Program-made: the position numbers and the translations under genes | Assembly (NCBI RefSeq): GCF_025232395.1 | Contig: NZ_CP065938.1 | Span: 992,001-1,056,000, forward strand | DNA length: 64,000 nucleotides | Direction of reading: 5' to 3' | Source: Taurinivorans muris | Lineage (GTDB): Bacteria > Desulfobacterota > Desulfovibrionia > Desulfovibrionales > Desulfovibrionaceae | In this document: one piece after another, positions 17,611-25,774 of the stretch | Layout of the letters: each line of letters starts with the position of its first letter | Position numbering within the stretch: the first letter of the stretch is position 1 | Notes under the pieces: generated by a model | Seen by the model: the letters and a program-made list of their open reading frames with translations, nothing else | What the model was told of the DNA's origin: nothing | The model's database searches: none

Positions 17611-18669
17611 ATGAACCCTAAACTGCAGTCACGGATTTTGGCTTGCCTTGCCGTTTTATGTTGGATTTTGCTTTTTCATTCACAGACAAATCTTATCATT
17701 ATGGCAAGCGCCATAGCGTTTTTAACCTATCCTTTTTTTCAGCGGCTCAACAAAAAATTCAGCATTTGGTTTTCTGTCGGAATTTACTATGCCTGCCTCG
17801 CCCTGCTTTTTATCATTCCCATTGTCCTGATTACGGTTCTTGTCACTCCGCAGGCTGTCAACGGCTATAAAACCATTCTCCTGTGGGTCGATAAAGGATT
17901 GGAACTACCCCCTGTGGCTGAACAATATATCAATCATGTTTACATATGGCTGGACGCCATTCCCGGCTTTCAAGACCTGCAAAGTTCCACTGCGGAAATA
18001 AGCGGAACAATAAAACGAAACCTTTCCAAATTCTTGCAGCTGCTTTTAACGGGCGGTATCAGCTTTGCCGGCAGCACCATAAATATTGCTCTGCAGCTTT
18101 TTTTGATTATTTTCCTTGCCGGGCTTGCCGTTGTTTATGCAAAAACATGTTACAAACTTGCCGTCAGAATCACGGGGCTTCCGCAAGAGTGTATCGACAG
18201 GTTCATCATCGCCCTGCAACGAGCTGTGCGCTCCATTTTTTTGGGAATTTTCTTTGTCGCTTTCGTGCAGGGAATTTTAACAGGTATCGGATTTTTCATT
18301 TTCGGCGTGAACGATGCGGCTTTTTGGGGATTGGCAGCCATGATTTGCGCCGTCATTCCGATTTTGGGAACAGCCCTTATCTGGATGCCTATCGCCATTA
18401 CGGTTTGGGTCGGCGGTTCTTTTTACAGCGCGCTCGGCATTGTGCTTTGGGGCATCATCATTGTTGCGGGGGCTGACAACTTTTTACGCCCTTATTGCCT
18501 TCAAAAGGGCATAAAAACATCCATCATCGTTTTATTTTTCGCTATCATATGCAGTATCATCGCTTTTGGCCCGATCGGGCTTATCCTCGGTCCCACCCTT
18601 GTGGCACTTGGCATTCAAGCCGTGGAAGAAAGCGATTATTTATTGCGGAAAGCGGAACATATGGAATAG
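17611..18669 (+). CDS. AI-2E family transporter (YdiK/PerM-like permease)
   Basis: A 352-residue inner-membrane protein with about eight hydrophobic segments. The family's C-terminal core is clear: FVQGILTGIGFFIFGV, FWGLAAMICAVIPILGTALIWMP and DNFLRPYCLQKG, then a final FGPIGLILGPTLVAL segment. Members export small molecules, and some act as Na+/H+ antiporters; despite the family name, AI-2 export is not general. It starts at the base after the previous stop codon, so it ends the mla operon. Confidence 0.9.
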   Translation: MNPKLQSRILACLAVLCWILLFHSQTNLIIMASAIAFLTYPFFQRLNKKFSIWFSVGIYYACLALLFIIPIVLITVLVTPQAVNGYKTILLWVDKGLELPPVAEQYINHVYIWLDAIPGFQDLQSSTAEISGTIKRNLSKFLQLLLTGGISFAGSTINIALQLFLIIFLAGLAVVYAKTCYKLAVRITGLPQECIDRFIIALQRAVRSIFLGIFFVAFVQGILTGIGFFIFGVNDAAFWGLAAMICAVIPILGTALIWMPIAITVWVGGSFYSALGIVLWGIIIVAGADNFLRPYCLQKGIKTSIIVLFFAIICSIIAFGPIGLILGPTLVALGIQAVEESDYLLRKAEHME

Positions 18670-18714
18670 AAGCGCTTACCCTTCTTAATGACCCGCAAGA
18701 ATTAAATTCCATAA

Positions 18715-18742
18715 AAAAAGCAGGACATTCGCCCTGCTTTTT
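18715..18742. terminator. Bidirectional intrinsic terminator
   Basis: AAAAAGCAGG (18715-18724) pairs with CCTGCTTTTT (18733-18742), with an 8-base loop. A- and T-runs on either side make it work in both directions, between the convergent AI-2E permease and zinc-ribbon genes. Confidence 0.85.
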
Positions 18743-18764
18743 CGGTATTAGAAAAAAAGCCAAG

Positions 18765-18995
18765 CTAAAAATAATCCAAGTCAACGGCGGAATAGCCGTT
18801 TCCCATCATCAGCTTCACATACTGCACGCTCCGTTCATTGACCGGCAAAATAGGAAAAACATTCTGACAATTTTCACACTTCACAGAACGCGGGCTCGTG
18901 GGTGAAATCAACACATTTTTTTGCCCGCAGTGAGGGCATTCATAAACGAAAATAAGCTCCAAACCGCTTGGGGCAACCGGTTTCACAATATCCAT
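18765..18995 (-). CDS. Small zinc-ribbon protein
   Basis: A 76-residue protein with a CPHCGQ...CENC arrangement (CxxC-x17-CxxC) that should bind one zinc ion. The rest has no recognised domain; the C-terminus ends GYSAVDLDYF. A GAGGGG site precedes the ATG. It lies 10 bases downstream of gpmI on the same strand and so is likely the last gene of the rsfS-gpmI operon. Function is unknown; a nucleic-acid or protein-binding role is only a guess. Confidence 0.8.
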   Translation of the reverse strand: MDIVKPVAPSGLELIFVYECPHCGQKNVLISPTSPRSVKCENCQNVFPILPVNERSVQYVKLMMGNGYSAVDLDYF

Positions 18996-19005
18996 ATCAT
19001 CCCCT

Positions 19006-20532
19006 CTATATCAAAGACCGGCCGTCCATTTCCGCCGGTTTTTCTTGTTTCCAAAGGGCAAGCAAGGTCGGGGCGATATCTCCGAGCTTTCCTTCTTTTT
19101 CGGTCTTAACCGACCCTGTTCCGCTGAGTATTAAAAACGGTACTTTGTTCATGCTGTGGGCTGTCTGCGGTTTGCCTTCACCGTCGAACATTTCTTCCAC
19201 ATTGCCATGGTCAGCGGTTACGCAAACATACATATTTTCCCGCAAAGCCGCTTCAATGATTTTTTTCGCGCAGGAATCAACCGCTTCGCACGCCTTTACC
19301 GCTGCGGAAAGATTGCCGGTATGCCCGACCATATCGGGATTTGCCAAATTGCAAACAATAAAATCAAAGCGAGAACTCCGTATTGCCGCCACAAGTTTAT
19401 CCGTAACTTCAAAAGCGCTCATTTCCGGCTTCAAATCATACGTCGCAACGCTTTTGGGAGAATTTACCAAAATTCGCTCTTCGCCTTGAAACGTTTCTTC
19501 CCTGCCTCCGCTGAAAAAATAGGTGACATGCGCATATTTTTCCGTTTCAGCGATACGCAGCTGCTTCAAGCCGTGTTTCGCAACCCATTCCCCCAAGGTA
19601 TTGGGCAAAACATCTTTGCCAAAAGCCGCGGGCAGAGGCAAATCCGCTTCATACACCGTCATGGAAGCCATAGAGGTTAGCGGAACAAATTTTCTTTGAA
19701 AACCGGAAAATTCCTTATCGAGAAAAGCATGCGCAAGCTCCCTCGCCCTGTCCGCCCTGAAATTGAAAAAGAAAATTCCGTCGCCGTTTTGGACGGTCGC
19801 TTCTTCTTTTGCCAAAAGCAAATGCGGTTCTATGAACTCATCGGTAATTTCTTTCGCATAAGAAGCGGATAAAACTTCTTCGGCGGAAGAAGCGGTATCC
19901 GACACGCCGTCGACCAGCATATTCCAAGCTTTTTCCACACGTTCCCAGCGCTTATCCCTATCCATCGCATAGAAGCGCCCGCAAATGCTCGCCAATTTGC
20001 CGCCATACTCATCCATGGCGCTTAAAATTTCCTGCACATAATGCATGCCGGACGTGGGCGAAGTATCCCTTCCGTCCGTAAACGCGTGCAAATAGACAGG
20101 AACATTCTGTTCTTTCGCCAAACGGAGCAGCGCTTTTATATGATTGATATGGCTGTGCACGCCGCCGTCGGAAAGAAGCCCCATCAAATGCAGGCGTCCG
20201 TGCTGTTTTTTGATTTGTTCACAAAGCCTAAGCAAAACAGGATTGCGGTAAAAATCGCCATTTGAAATAGCAGCGTCAACAGCTTTCATATCCTGCAAAA
20301 CAACTCTTCCCGCCCCGATATTCAAATGCCCGACTTCGGAATTGCCGATAAACCCGGCAGGAAGCCCGACCGCTTCGCCCGAAGCTTCAAGCCTTGCCAA
20401 GTTACTGTCAGCCAACAGCGCATCCAGATAAGGCGTGTTCGCGAGTTTCGCGGCATTTCCGGCACTTTCTTCCGCAAGCCCGTAACCGTCCAAAATGAGC
20501 AATAACGTCTTAGGAACAGCCCCCATACTCAT
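19006..20532 (-). CDS. gpmI: 2,3-bisphosphoglycerate-independent phosphoglycerate mutase
   Basis: A 508-residue Mn-dependent glycolytic/gluconeogenic enzyme interconverting 3- and 2-phosphoglycerate. The N-terminal metal site is LILDGYG. The phospho-acceptor serine is in GNSEVGHLNIGAGR, and other core segments are FTDGRDTSP and FFNFRADRARE. The C-terminal metal site is CVTADHGNVEEM. Its start overlaps the rsfS stop as ATGA, so the two are translationally coupled. A second in-frame ATG two codons later is equally possible. Confidence 0.96.
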   Translation of the reverse strand: MSMGAVPKTLLLILDGYGLAEESAGNAAKLANTPYLDALLADSNLARLEASGEAVGLPAGFIGNSEVGHLNIGAGRVVLQDMKAVDAAISNGDFYRNPVLLRLCEQIKKQHGRLHLMGLLSDGGVHSHINHIKALLRLAKEQNVPVYLHAFTDGRDTSPTSGMHYVQEILSAMDEYGGKLASICGRFYAMDRDKRWERVEKAWNMLVDGVSDTASSAEEVLSASYAKEITDEFIEPHLLLAKEEATVQNGDGIFFFNFRADRARELAHAFLDKEFSGFQRKFVPLTSMASMTVYEADLPLPAAFGKDVLPNTLGEWVAKHGLKQLRIAETEKYAHVTYFFSGGREETFQGEERILVNSPKSVATYDLKPEMSAFEVTDKLVAAIRSSRFDFIVCNLANPDMVGHTGNLSAAVKACEAVDSCAKKIIEAALRENMYVCVTADHGNVEEMFDGEGKPQTAHSMNKVPFLILSGTGSVKTEKEGKLGDIAPTLLALWKQEKPAEMDGRSLI

Positions 20533-20909
20533 ACCTTTTTCGCCCTTTCGGAAAGAACGACGCTTTCCGCCTCACGCCACAAATTTTCCAATTGGAACAA
20601 TTCACGGGTTTCTTCCTGAAAAATATGCACGACAATATCATTCAAATCAACAAGAACCCAAGTTCCTGCCTGATACCCTTCTGTTGACAAAATTTCAAAT
20701 TTCTCTTTTTTGCTTTCCATGATGATATGGTCCGCCAAGCTTTTGGCATGACGGGCGGAACTTGCGGAAACGATGACAACAATGTCCGTGACAGCGCTTT
20801 TCACATCCAACACTTTAATATCTTTAGCTTTGCCCTCGACAAGCCATGTATAGACATACTCGGCTTTTTCCTTAACGGGCAGAAGCGAAAACTTTTTTTC
20901 TTTCGCCAT
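20529..20909 (-). CDS. rsfS: Ribosome silencing factor RsfS (Iojap)
   Basis: A 126-residue protein that binds ribosomal protein L14 and blocks 30S-50S joining when nutrients are scarce. Family features are VLDVKSAVTDIVVIVSASSARHAKSLADHI and the terminal WVLVDLNDIVVHIFQEETRELFQLE. I use the ATG at 20909, preceded by GGAGAATAGGA; a longer open frame to 21017 lacks a site and adds an unconserved tail. It is coupled to gpmI. Confidence 0.94.
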   Translation of the reverse strand: MAKEKKFSLLPVKEKAEYVYTWLVEGKAKDIKVLDVKSAVTDIVVIVSASSARHAKSLADHIIMESKKEKFEILSTEGYQAGTWVLVDLNDIVVHIFQEETRELFQLENLWREAESVVLSERAKKV

Positions 20910-21079
20910 TCCTATTCTCCAAGGGATTTTTTCCCAGTTTAGCAAAATTTTTCCACAAGCACAAATAACATTTTTGTAAATTTTTTGTTCCCTATCCGCT
21001 TTATCTTGACCTTGCAAAAAAAATGATGCATAAAAAAAATAACTTTTGTGAAAGGTATGCTGTAAGGAGTGGATTAATT

Positions 21080-22378
21080 ATGATGTTTCAACAAGATTTA
21101 GAAACCTTGCCAAGAGAAGAATTAAAAGAGCTGCAGCTGAGAAGACTGCAAGATTTATGCGCGCGCCTGTATGCGAACGTTCCATTCTATCAAAGAAAAT
21201 TTGACGAAATTGGAATTACGCCGAAAGATATAAAATCCCTTTCTGACATAAAATACCTTCCTTTTACGGAAAAACAAGATTTGCGTGACAATTATCCCTA
21301 CGGCTTATTCGCCATGCCTAAGGAAAATATCGTCCGCCTGCACGCCTCAAGCGGAACAACGGGAAAAGCGACGGTGGTCGGCTATACCCACAGGGATATC
21401 AACAACTGGGCGAACTGTATGGCACGATCTTTCGCATCCGTCGGGCTGACCCAAAAAGACATGATACATATCGCCTACGGATACGGACTTTTTACCGGAG
21501 GACTCGGAGCGCACTATGGGGCTGAACAGCTTGGCGCCGTAGCAATTCCGATGTCAGGAGGCTCCACCAAGCGTCAAATCCAGCTTATGCGCGATTTTGA
21601 AGCCACAGCCCTTTGCTGCACTCCTTCCTATGCCCTATACCTTTATGAGGCAGGGCTTGAATCCGACATCAATTTTAAAGAACTTCCTTTGCGTATCGGT
21701 GTTTTCGGGGCGGAACCATGGACGGAAAACATGCGGCACGAGATAGAGGAAAAACTTTCCATCAAAGCGTATAACATTTACGGGCTTTCCGAAGTCATGG
21801 GTCCAGGAGTCGCCTGTGAATGCGAAGCGAGCGCCAACGGACTCATGCATATCCAAGAAGACCATTTCTACCCTGAAATTATCGACCCGATAACCGGAGA
21901 ACAGCTGGAAGACGGCGAAGAGGGCGAACTTGTTCTCACAACCCTCACCAAAGAAGGCGTGCCGCTTCTTCGTTACAGAACAAGGGACATCACTTCCATC
22001 AACACAACGCCCTGCGCCTGCGGCAGAACCTTTAGAAGAATCAACCGCCTGAAAGGACGTTCCGACGACATGCTCATCATTCGCGGCGTCAACGTGTATC
22101 CGCAGCAAATCGAGGGTATCATCATCGAAGCGGAAGGAACGGCTCCTCATTACCAAATCATCGTCACCCGCGAAGGCGCGCTGGATACTGTTGAAATTTT
22201 AGTGGAAATCGCAGAAGGAACCTTTACCGATACCATTAAAGGCTTGCAGCAACGCGAACAGAAAATTCAAAAGACAATCAAGGAATTTCTTGGGGTCACA
22301 ACCAAGGTTCGCCTTGTCGAGCCCAAAACAATCGAAAGGACCGACGGCAAAGCGAAACGGATAATCGACAAACGTTAA
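21080..22378 (+). CDS. paaK: Phenylacetate-CoA ligase family AMP-forming enzyme
   Basis: A 432-residue adenylate-forming ligase joining an aryl or related acid to CoA. The P-loop reads [17 protein letters not shown]. The adenylation core has [15 protein letters not shown] and the hinge RYRTRD, and the C-terminal domain contains [10 protein letters not shown]. Anaerobes usually carry several PaaK paralogues, often with indolepyruvate oxidoreductase; no such partner is in view, so the substrate is not certain. The start at 21080 follows AAGGAG at 21064-21069; an ATG at 21083 is the alternative. It is followed two bases later by the PHP-like gene. Confidence 0.9.
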   Translation: MMFQQDLETLPREELKELQLRRLQDLCARLYANVPFYQRKFDEIGITPKDIKSLSDIKYLPFTEKQDLRDNYPYGLFAMPKENIVRLHASSGTTGKATVVGYTHRDINNWANCMARSFASVGLTQKDMIHIAYGYGLFTGGLGAHYGAEQLGAVAIPMSGGSTKRQIQLMRDFEATALCCTPSYALYLYEAGLESDINFKELPLRIGVFGAEPWTENMRHEIEEKLSIKAYNIYGLSEVMGPGVACECEASANGLMHIQEDHFYPEIIDPITGEQLEDGEEGELVLTTLTKEGVPLLRYRTRDITSINTTPCACGRTFRRINRLKGRSDDMLIIRGVNVYPQQIEGIIIEAEGTAPHYQIIVTREGALDTVEILVEIAEGTFTDTIKGLQQREQKIQKTIKEFLGVTTKVRLVEPKTIERTDGKAKRIIDKR

Positions 22379-22380
22379 TA

Positions 22381-23055
22381 ATGATAGACTTTCATATTGA
22401 AATCAATGAGCAACTCCCCCCGGCTTCCGCTGTTTTTTACGCAAAAAGTTTGGGACTGCGCGCTATCGCCCTTATTGCCGATACAGACCATATCCCTGTT
22501 TCGGCAGAAGCAATCCGAAACGGGAATACGCAGAAAGCCATAAACGCCTCACCGCATATCGCCTCGCTTTTGGAAACGCAAAAATATATCCATGAGCTCG
22601 CTGTTTATTATGATATGCAGGTGATTTTCGGAATACAGCTGCGGCATGTTCCGCCCGCTCTTCTTGAAACGGCTGTTGCGTTTTACCGCTCCATTAACAT
22701 TCCTTTCATCGGCGTACACGGGGAAAGCATTTCCGACATTGTGGAAAAGGGCACTAATTTTTCCGCAATAAGGGCGAAAGCGGATATTCTTTTCAATGCG
22801 GGGCTTATTGACGAAAAATGCGTGGAACTTGCCAAAGAAAACAATGTGTTCCTTGAAGTTTCAACCCACCCGAAACACGCTTACGCCAATACGCATTTGG
22901 CAAAGCTTGCCGATAAGCACGGGGCGAAACTCGCCCTTGGAAGCAAGGCGCGCTCACTGCATGAAATCCATAGCCCTGAAATGCAAAGGATGATTTTAAA
23001 AGGGGCTTGCGTAGAAAAGGAAAACAGCTATGAATTATTACAAAAAATCCAATAA
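22381..23055 (+). CDS. PHP-fold protein with degenerate metal-binding motifs
   Basis: A 224-residue protein that follows PHP-family phosphatases/phosphoesterases in layout but not in active-site residues. The start DFHIEI replaces the usual DxHxH. FGIQLRHVP stands where active homologues have GxE. VHGESI retains the histidine of the VHGE motif. The C-terminal LGSKARS replaces the usual D-A-H. The remaining pattern (FLEVSTHPKHAYANTHLAKLADKHGAKLALGS) fits the family well. It starts 2 bases after paaK. It is probably catalytically dead or altered; function unknown. Confidence 0.75.
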   Translation: MIDFHIEINEQLPPASAVFYAKSLGLRAIALIADTDHIPVSAEAIRNGNTQKAINASPHIASLLETQKYIHELAVYYDMQVIFGIQLRHVPPALLETAVAFYRSINIPFIGVHGESISDIVEKGTNFSAIRAKADILFNAGLIDEKCVELAKENNVFLEVSTHPKHAYANTHLAKLADKHGAKLALGSKARSLHEIHSPEMQRMILKGACVEKENSYELLQKIQ

Positions 23056-23072
23056 ATTTAAAGGAGTACAAT

Positions 23073-23309
23073 ATGGCAGAATGTCCAAAATGTAATGGTT
23101 CCGGAAGGCAATCCTGCGGTGTTTGCTGGGGCGGGCAAAGACAAATTCTTTGCATGGGCTGCAGCGGACGCGGTTACATCAAACATGAAGACGGCACCAA
23201 AGAAACTTGCAAACGCTGCAACGGTGCAAAATTTTATATTCCATTAAGCTGTCCGAAATGCGATAACAGCATACCATGCCCGCACTGCAACGGAACGGGA
23301 AAAATTTAA
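23073..23309 (+). CDS. DnaJ-type zinc-finger miniprotein
   Basis: A 78-residue protein made almost only of CxxCxGxG-like repeats: CPKCNGSG, CGVCWGG, CMGCSGRG, CKRCNGAK, CPKCDN and CPHCNGTG. These match the cysteine-rich domain of DnaJ without a J domain, so it could bind zinc or unfolded protein. An AAGGAG site precedes the ATG 17 bases after the previous stop, and a strong terminator follows. It may be a stand-alone chaperone module; function is inference only. Confidence 0.8.
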   Translation: MAECPKCNGSGRQSCGVCWGGQRQILCMGCSGRGYIKHEDGTKETCKRCNGAKFYIPLSCPKCDNSIPCPHCNGTGKI

Positions 23310-23328
23310 TCCTATCTGTTTAACATTA

Positions 23329-23357
23329 AAAAATGTGGGAATAGTTCCCACATTTTT
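23329..23357 (+). terminator. Intrinsic terminator after the paaK operon
   Basis: A 13-bp perfect stem (AAAAATGTGGGAA, 23329-23341, with 23345-23357) has a TAG loop and a closing T-run, 20 bases after the zinc-finger gene. It also faces the end of prmA and may work both ways. Confidence 0.85.
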
Positions 23358-23396
23358 CTTTTAATATTTTCATAAGAAAGAAAAGAGTCTAAGAAA

Positions 23397-24269
23397 TCAT
23401 CCCCAATAAAGCGATACCCATTCCCCGTCTTTCATATCTGTTTCCTGCCGAAATTGCCGTGCCTTGCCCATTCTTTCATAGGCTTTTTCCAAATCAGCGA
23501 CTTGTATTCCTAAAAATCCTGATAAAATAAGCATATGGTTCGGGCTTACCGCATTAATAATATCCTCCGCCATTTCCCGCAATGGCTGGGCTAAAATATT
23601 TGCGATAACGACGTCAAATTGCAGCCCTTGCACTTTCTCAATGCTTCCCAGTCCGACAGTAAAATCTTTCACGGAATTTAACACGCAGTTTTCCTTTGCG
23701 TTATCCACAGCCAAAGACTCAATATCCAACCCGCAGCCCGTCAGCCCGTAATGCGTGCACGCAATGCCCAAAATACCCGTGCCTGTTCCCAAATCCAAAA
23801 AACGCTGACCTGCGCGGATTTTGCCCTCATGATACAAAGCGGTTATGGCTTTCAAACACAAAACGGTGCTGGCATGATGCCCTGTTCCGAAGGCTGATTT
23901 CGGCTCGATGATGATAGGATAAAGCTTTTGGGGATTTTCATAGCTTTTTGCAAGCCAAGGGGGCAAAATAACAAAATCTCCCGCTTCAATGGGCGTAAAA
24001 TATTCTTTCCATGCATTGGTCCAGTCAGCCTGCACGATTTTTGAACGCAAACACTGTGCTTCCGGCAAGAAATTTCGTATCTGAACCGCAAGGGCATTTA
24101 AAAGCTCCCCGTCCTCGCAATGCAGCGTCAATTTTATCTGCCCCGTGGCGAGGCTTTCCTCTTCCCAGCCGTAACTGAGGGCTTGACCGACAAGTGCTTC
24201 CGCAAGAGCGAAATCTTCCTCTTCAACAAGAATTTCCAAGCGTTCAAGATATTTTTCTTCTGTATCCAT
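23397..24269 (-). CDS. prmA: Ribosomal protein L11 methyltransferase
   Basis: A 290-residue SAM-dependent enzyme that trimethylates ribosomal protein L11. The N-terminal substrate-recognition domain includes WKEYFTPIEAG. The signature EPKSAFGTGHHAST precedes the SAM-binding motif FLDLGTGTGILGIA. The catalytic ANILAQPL stands where N-terminal-methyltransferase enzymes have the conserved NIL. An AGGAAAAAC site precedes the ATG, 11 bases after pyrR, so the two are co-transcribed. Confidence 0.94.
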   Translation of the reverse strand: MDTEEKYLERLEILVEEEDFALAEALVGQALSYGWEEESLATGQIKLTLHCEDGELLNALAVQIRNFLPEAQCLRSKIVQADWTNAWKEYFTPIEAGDFVILPPWLAKSYENPQKLYPIIIEPKSAFGTGHHASTVLCLKAITALYHEGKIRAGQRFLDLGTGTGILGIACTHYGLTGCGLDIESLAVDNAKENCVLNSVKDFTVGLGSIEKVQGLQFDVVIANILAQPLREMAEDIINAVSPNHMLILSGFLGIQVADLEKAYERMGKARQFRQETDMKDGEWVSLYWG

Positions 24270-24280
24270 ACTGTTTTTCC

Positions 24281-24808
24281 TTATTGAGGAAGAAGCCTTA
24301 CTTCATCGATTCCGTCCAACTCTTCCAAAAGCACGTCGATCTGTTCGCTTTTTGCCGTATTCACCTGCTTTCCGACATACGCGGCATAAATAGGCAGTTC
24401 CCTATGTCCCCTGTCCACAAGCACGAGTAAATCAATGGAACAAGAACGCCCGTAATCCTGCAAAGCCTCAAGCGCCGCCCTTACGGTTCTGCCTGAATAT
24501 AAGACATCATCAATCAAAATCACCCGTTTTCCCTCAATGGAAACCGGAATATCCGAAGCCGTCAGTTCGGGAATTGCGGCAAGCGAAGTCCAGTCATCCC
24601 GGTACAAACTGATGTCAAGCGTTCCCTGAATGACTTTCCTGCCTGTTTTTTCAAACAAGATATCCGCCACTCTGTTGGATAAGTACACACCTCTGCGGAC
24701 TATCCCGACTAAAACAACATCGTCCAAATTTTCGTATTTTTCCAATATCTGATACGCCAAACGCTCTAAAGTACGCGCCATTTCGTTTTTATTCATAAGA
24801 ACTTTCAT
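24281..24808 (-). CDS. pyrR: PyrR bifunctional pyrimidine regulator / uracil phosphoribosyltransferase
   Basis: A 175-residue member of the PyrR family. The PRPP motif reads VILIDDVLYSGRTVRAAL. LVDRGHRELPI and VGKQVNT are typical of PyrR. In low-GC Gram-positives it binds mRNA leaders of the pyr operon; in Proteobacteria it may act mainly as an enzyme or regulator. No PyrR-type attenuator is visible nearby. I use the ATG at 24808, which has GGAG 5 bases upstream; an upstream frame to 24841 has no good site. Confidence 0.92.
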   Translation of the reverse strand: MKVLMNKNEMARTLERLAYQILEKYENLDDVVLVGIVRRGVYLSNRVADILFEKTGRKVIQGTLDISLYRDDWTSLAAIPELTASDIPVSIEGKRVILIDDVLYSGRTVRAALEALQDYGRSCSIDLLVLVDRGHRELPIYAAYVGKQVNTAKSEQIDVLLEELDGIDEVRLLPQ

Positions 24809-24978
24809 AACAACTCCTGTACGATGCAAGGCAAGCACCATAATTAATTGTACCCGAACACAAAATTATTGCAATGAAATTTTAGCAAGAATTTTATCAG
24901 AAAAAAATAACATGGTTAAAACCATGCTTAATCATTGGAAAATTAAATTCCATATCCGGAATAATCAAAATTCCGACA

Positions 24979-25007
24979 TTGACAAATCCGTATTTGCAAC
25001 CTATTTT
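24979..25007 (+). promoter_or_regulatory. Sigma-70 promoter of the selenoprotein gene
   Basis: A perfect -35 TTGACA (24979-24984) is followed after 17 bases by TATTTT (25002-25007). The start would be near 25014, giving a leader of about 37 bases. An AGAGGA site precedes the ATG at 25051, and a small inverted repeat (ACGCA-TAG-TGCGT) lies in the leader. Confidence 0.65.
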
Positions 25008-25050
25008 AATAATACAAACATTCACGCATAGTGCGTTAGAGGAAAAAAGA

Positions 25051-25377
25051 ATGATTAAATTATCAGAAAATGCCAAAAAAGAACTTGATGCTTTTTTCGC
25101 AACAAAAGAAAAAAGCACCATTCGTGTTTTTTTAGCTCCCGGCGGCTGACGCGGTCCTAAATTATCTTTGGCTCTGGATGAGTCCAAATCAGATGATACA
25201 ACAGTGGAAGCAGAAGGATATACATTCTGCATTGAAACAAGCTTACTTTCACAAATTGGTGGTGCGACCATCGACATTACCTATTTAGGCTTTACTGTCG
25301 AACCTGAAATTCCGCTCAACGCGTCCGGTTCTTCCGGCTGCTCCAGCTGCAGCAGCGGCGGTTCCTGCTCCATCTAA
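25051..25377 (+). CDS. HesB/IscA-like selenoprotein (UGA at codon 33 read as selenocysteine)
   Basis: The frame starts at ATG 25051 after AGAGGA and runs 108 codons, interrupted by one TGA at 25147-25149 and ending with TAA at 25377. The residues around the TGA are LAPGG-U-RGPKLSLALDE, matching the first metal-binding motif of the IscA/HesB scaffold family, where this position is Cys or, in known HesB-like selenoproteins, Sec. A YTFCIE segment follows mid-protein, and the C-terminus is Cys/Ser/Gly-rich (GCSSCSSGGSC), standing in for CGC. A hairpin fitting bacterial SECIS rules lies 17 bases after the TGA. A simple gene finder would truncate it at 32 codons or start it at 25168. It probably binds or carries Fe-S clusters, selenium or sulfur; the exact role is unknown. 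Confidence 0.85.
25167..25188 (+). promoter_or_regulatory. Candidate bacterial SECIS element
   Basis: TTTGG (25167-25171) and CTC (25172-25174) pair with GAG (25180-25182) and, after a bulged T at 25183, CCAAA (25184-25188). The apical loop is TGGAT with G at its second position. The base of the stem is 17 nt after the UGA. Stem length, the bulged U, loop size and distance fit the published pattern for bacterial SECIS elements; the pairing was derived by hand. Confidence 0.65.
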
Positions 25378-25388
25378 TTTATTTCAAT

Positions 25389-25416
25389 GTATTCCCACAG
25401 CTTTTTGTGGGAATAC
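25389..25416 (+). terminator. Intercistronic hairpin between the two HesB-like genes
   Basis: A perfect 11-bp stem (GTATTCCCACA, 25389-25399, with 25406-25416) has a GCTTTT loop and lies 11 bases after the selenoprotein stop. Only CTTT follows, so termination would be partial. It also lies directly upstream of the paralogue, which has no visible ribosome-binding site, so it may set the ratio of the two proteins. Confidence 0.5.
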
Positions 25417-25431
25417 CTTTATGACGCTATG

Positions 25432-25755
25432 ATTGAAATCAGTTTAAACGCCCGAAAAGAACTGGAAACTTTCTTTTTATCCCAAGAAAAACAACCTATC
25501 CGTCTTTATTTAGCCCCGGGAGAGCAAAGCTCCAGACTGGAATTTATTTTGGATTCTCCGACGGAAGGGGACGAAGTTATCGCCGTGCAGGATTTTGTTT
25601 TCTGCATTAATGCTGAATTATTGAAAAAATGCGGCGGTATTCATATTGATGTCACTGATGATACGTTTATCGCAGCCCCCCGCATTCCTTTTCCGAAACG
25701 AAGCGCTTGTTCCGGAACAAGCTGCGGTACGTGCGGTTCTTCCTGCAAAAAATAG
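25432..25755 (+). CDS. HesB/IscA-like paralogue lacking the Sec/Cys position
   Basis: A 107-residue protein aligned along its whole length with the upstream selenoprotein: LSAR/NARKELE-like start, RLYLAPGE, RLEFILDSP, VFCINAELLKKCGGIHIDV and a C-terminal CSGTSCGTCGSSC tail. The motif that holds Sec in the neighbour reads APGEQSS here, one residue shorter and without Cys or Sec. The Cys-rich tail and the mid-protein cysteines are kept. The start at 25432 gives the best alignment; a longer frame from 25387 would cross the intercistronic hairpin. No Shine-Dalgarno sequence is evident. A regulatory or partner role for the selenoprotein is possible. Confidence 0.82.
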   Translation: MEISLNARKELETFFLSQEKQPIRLYLAPGEQSSRLEFILDSPTEGDEVIAVQDFVFCINAELLKKCGGIHIDVTDDTFIAAPRIPFPKRSACSGTSCGTCGSSCKK

Positions 25756-25774
25756 AGATAAAAAGGTTTGAAAA

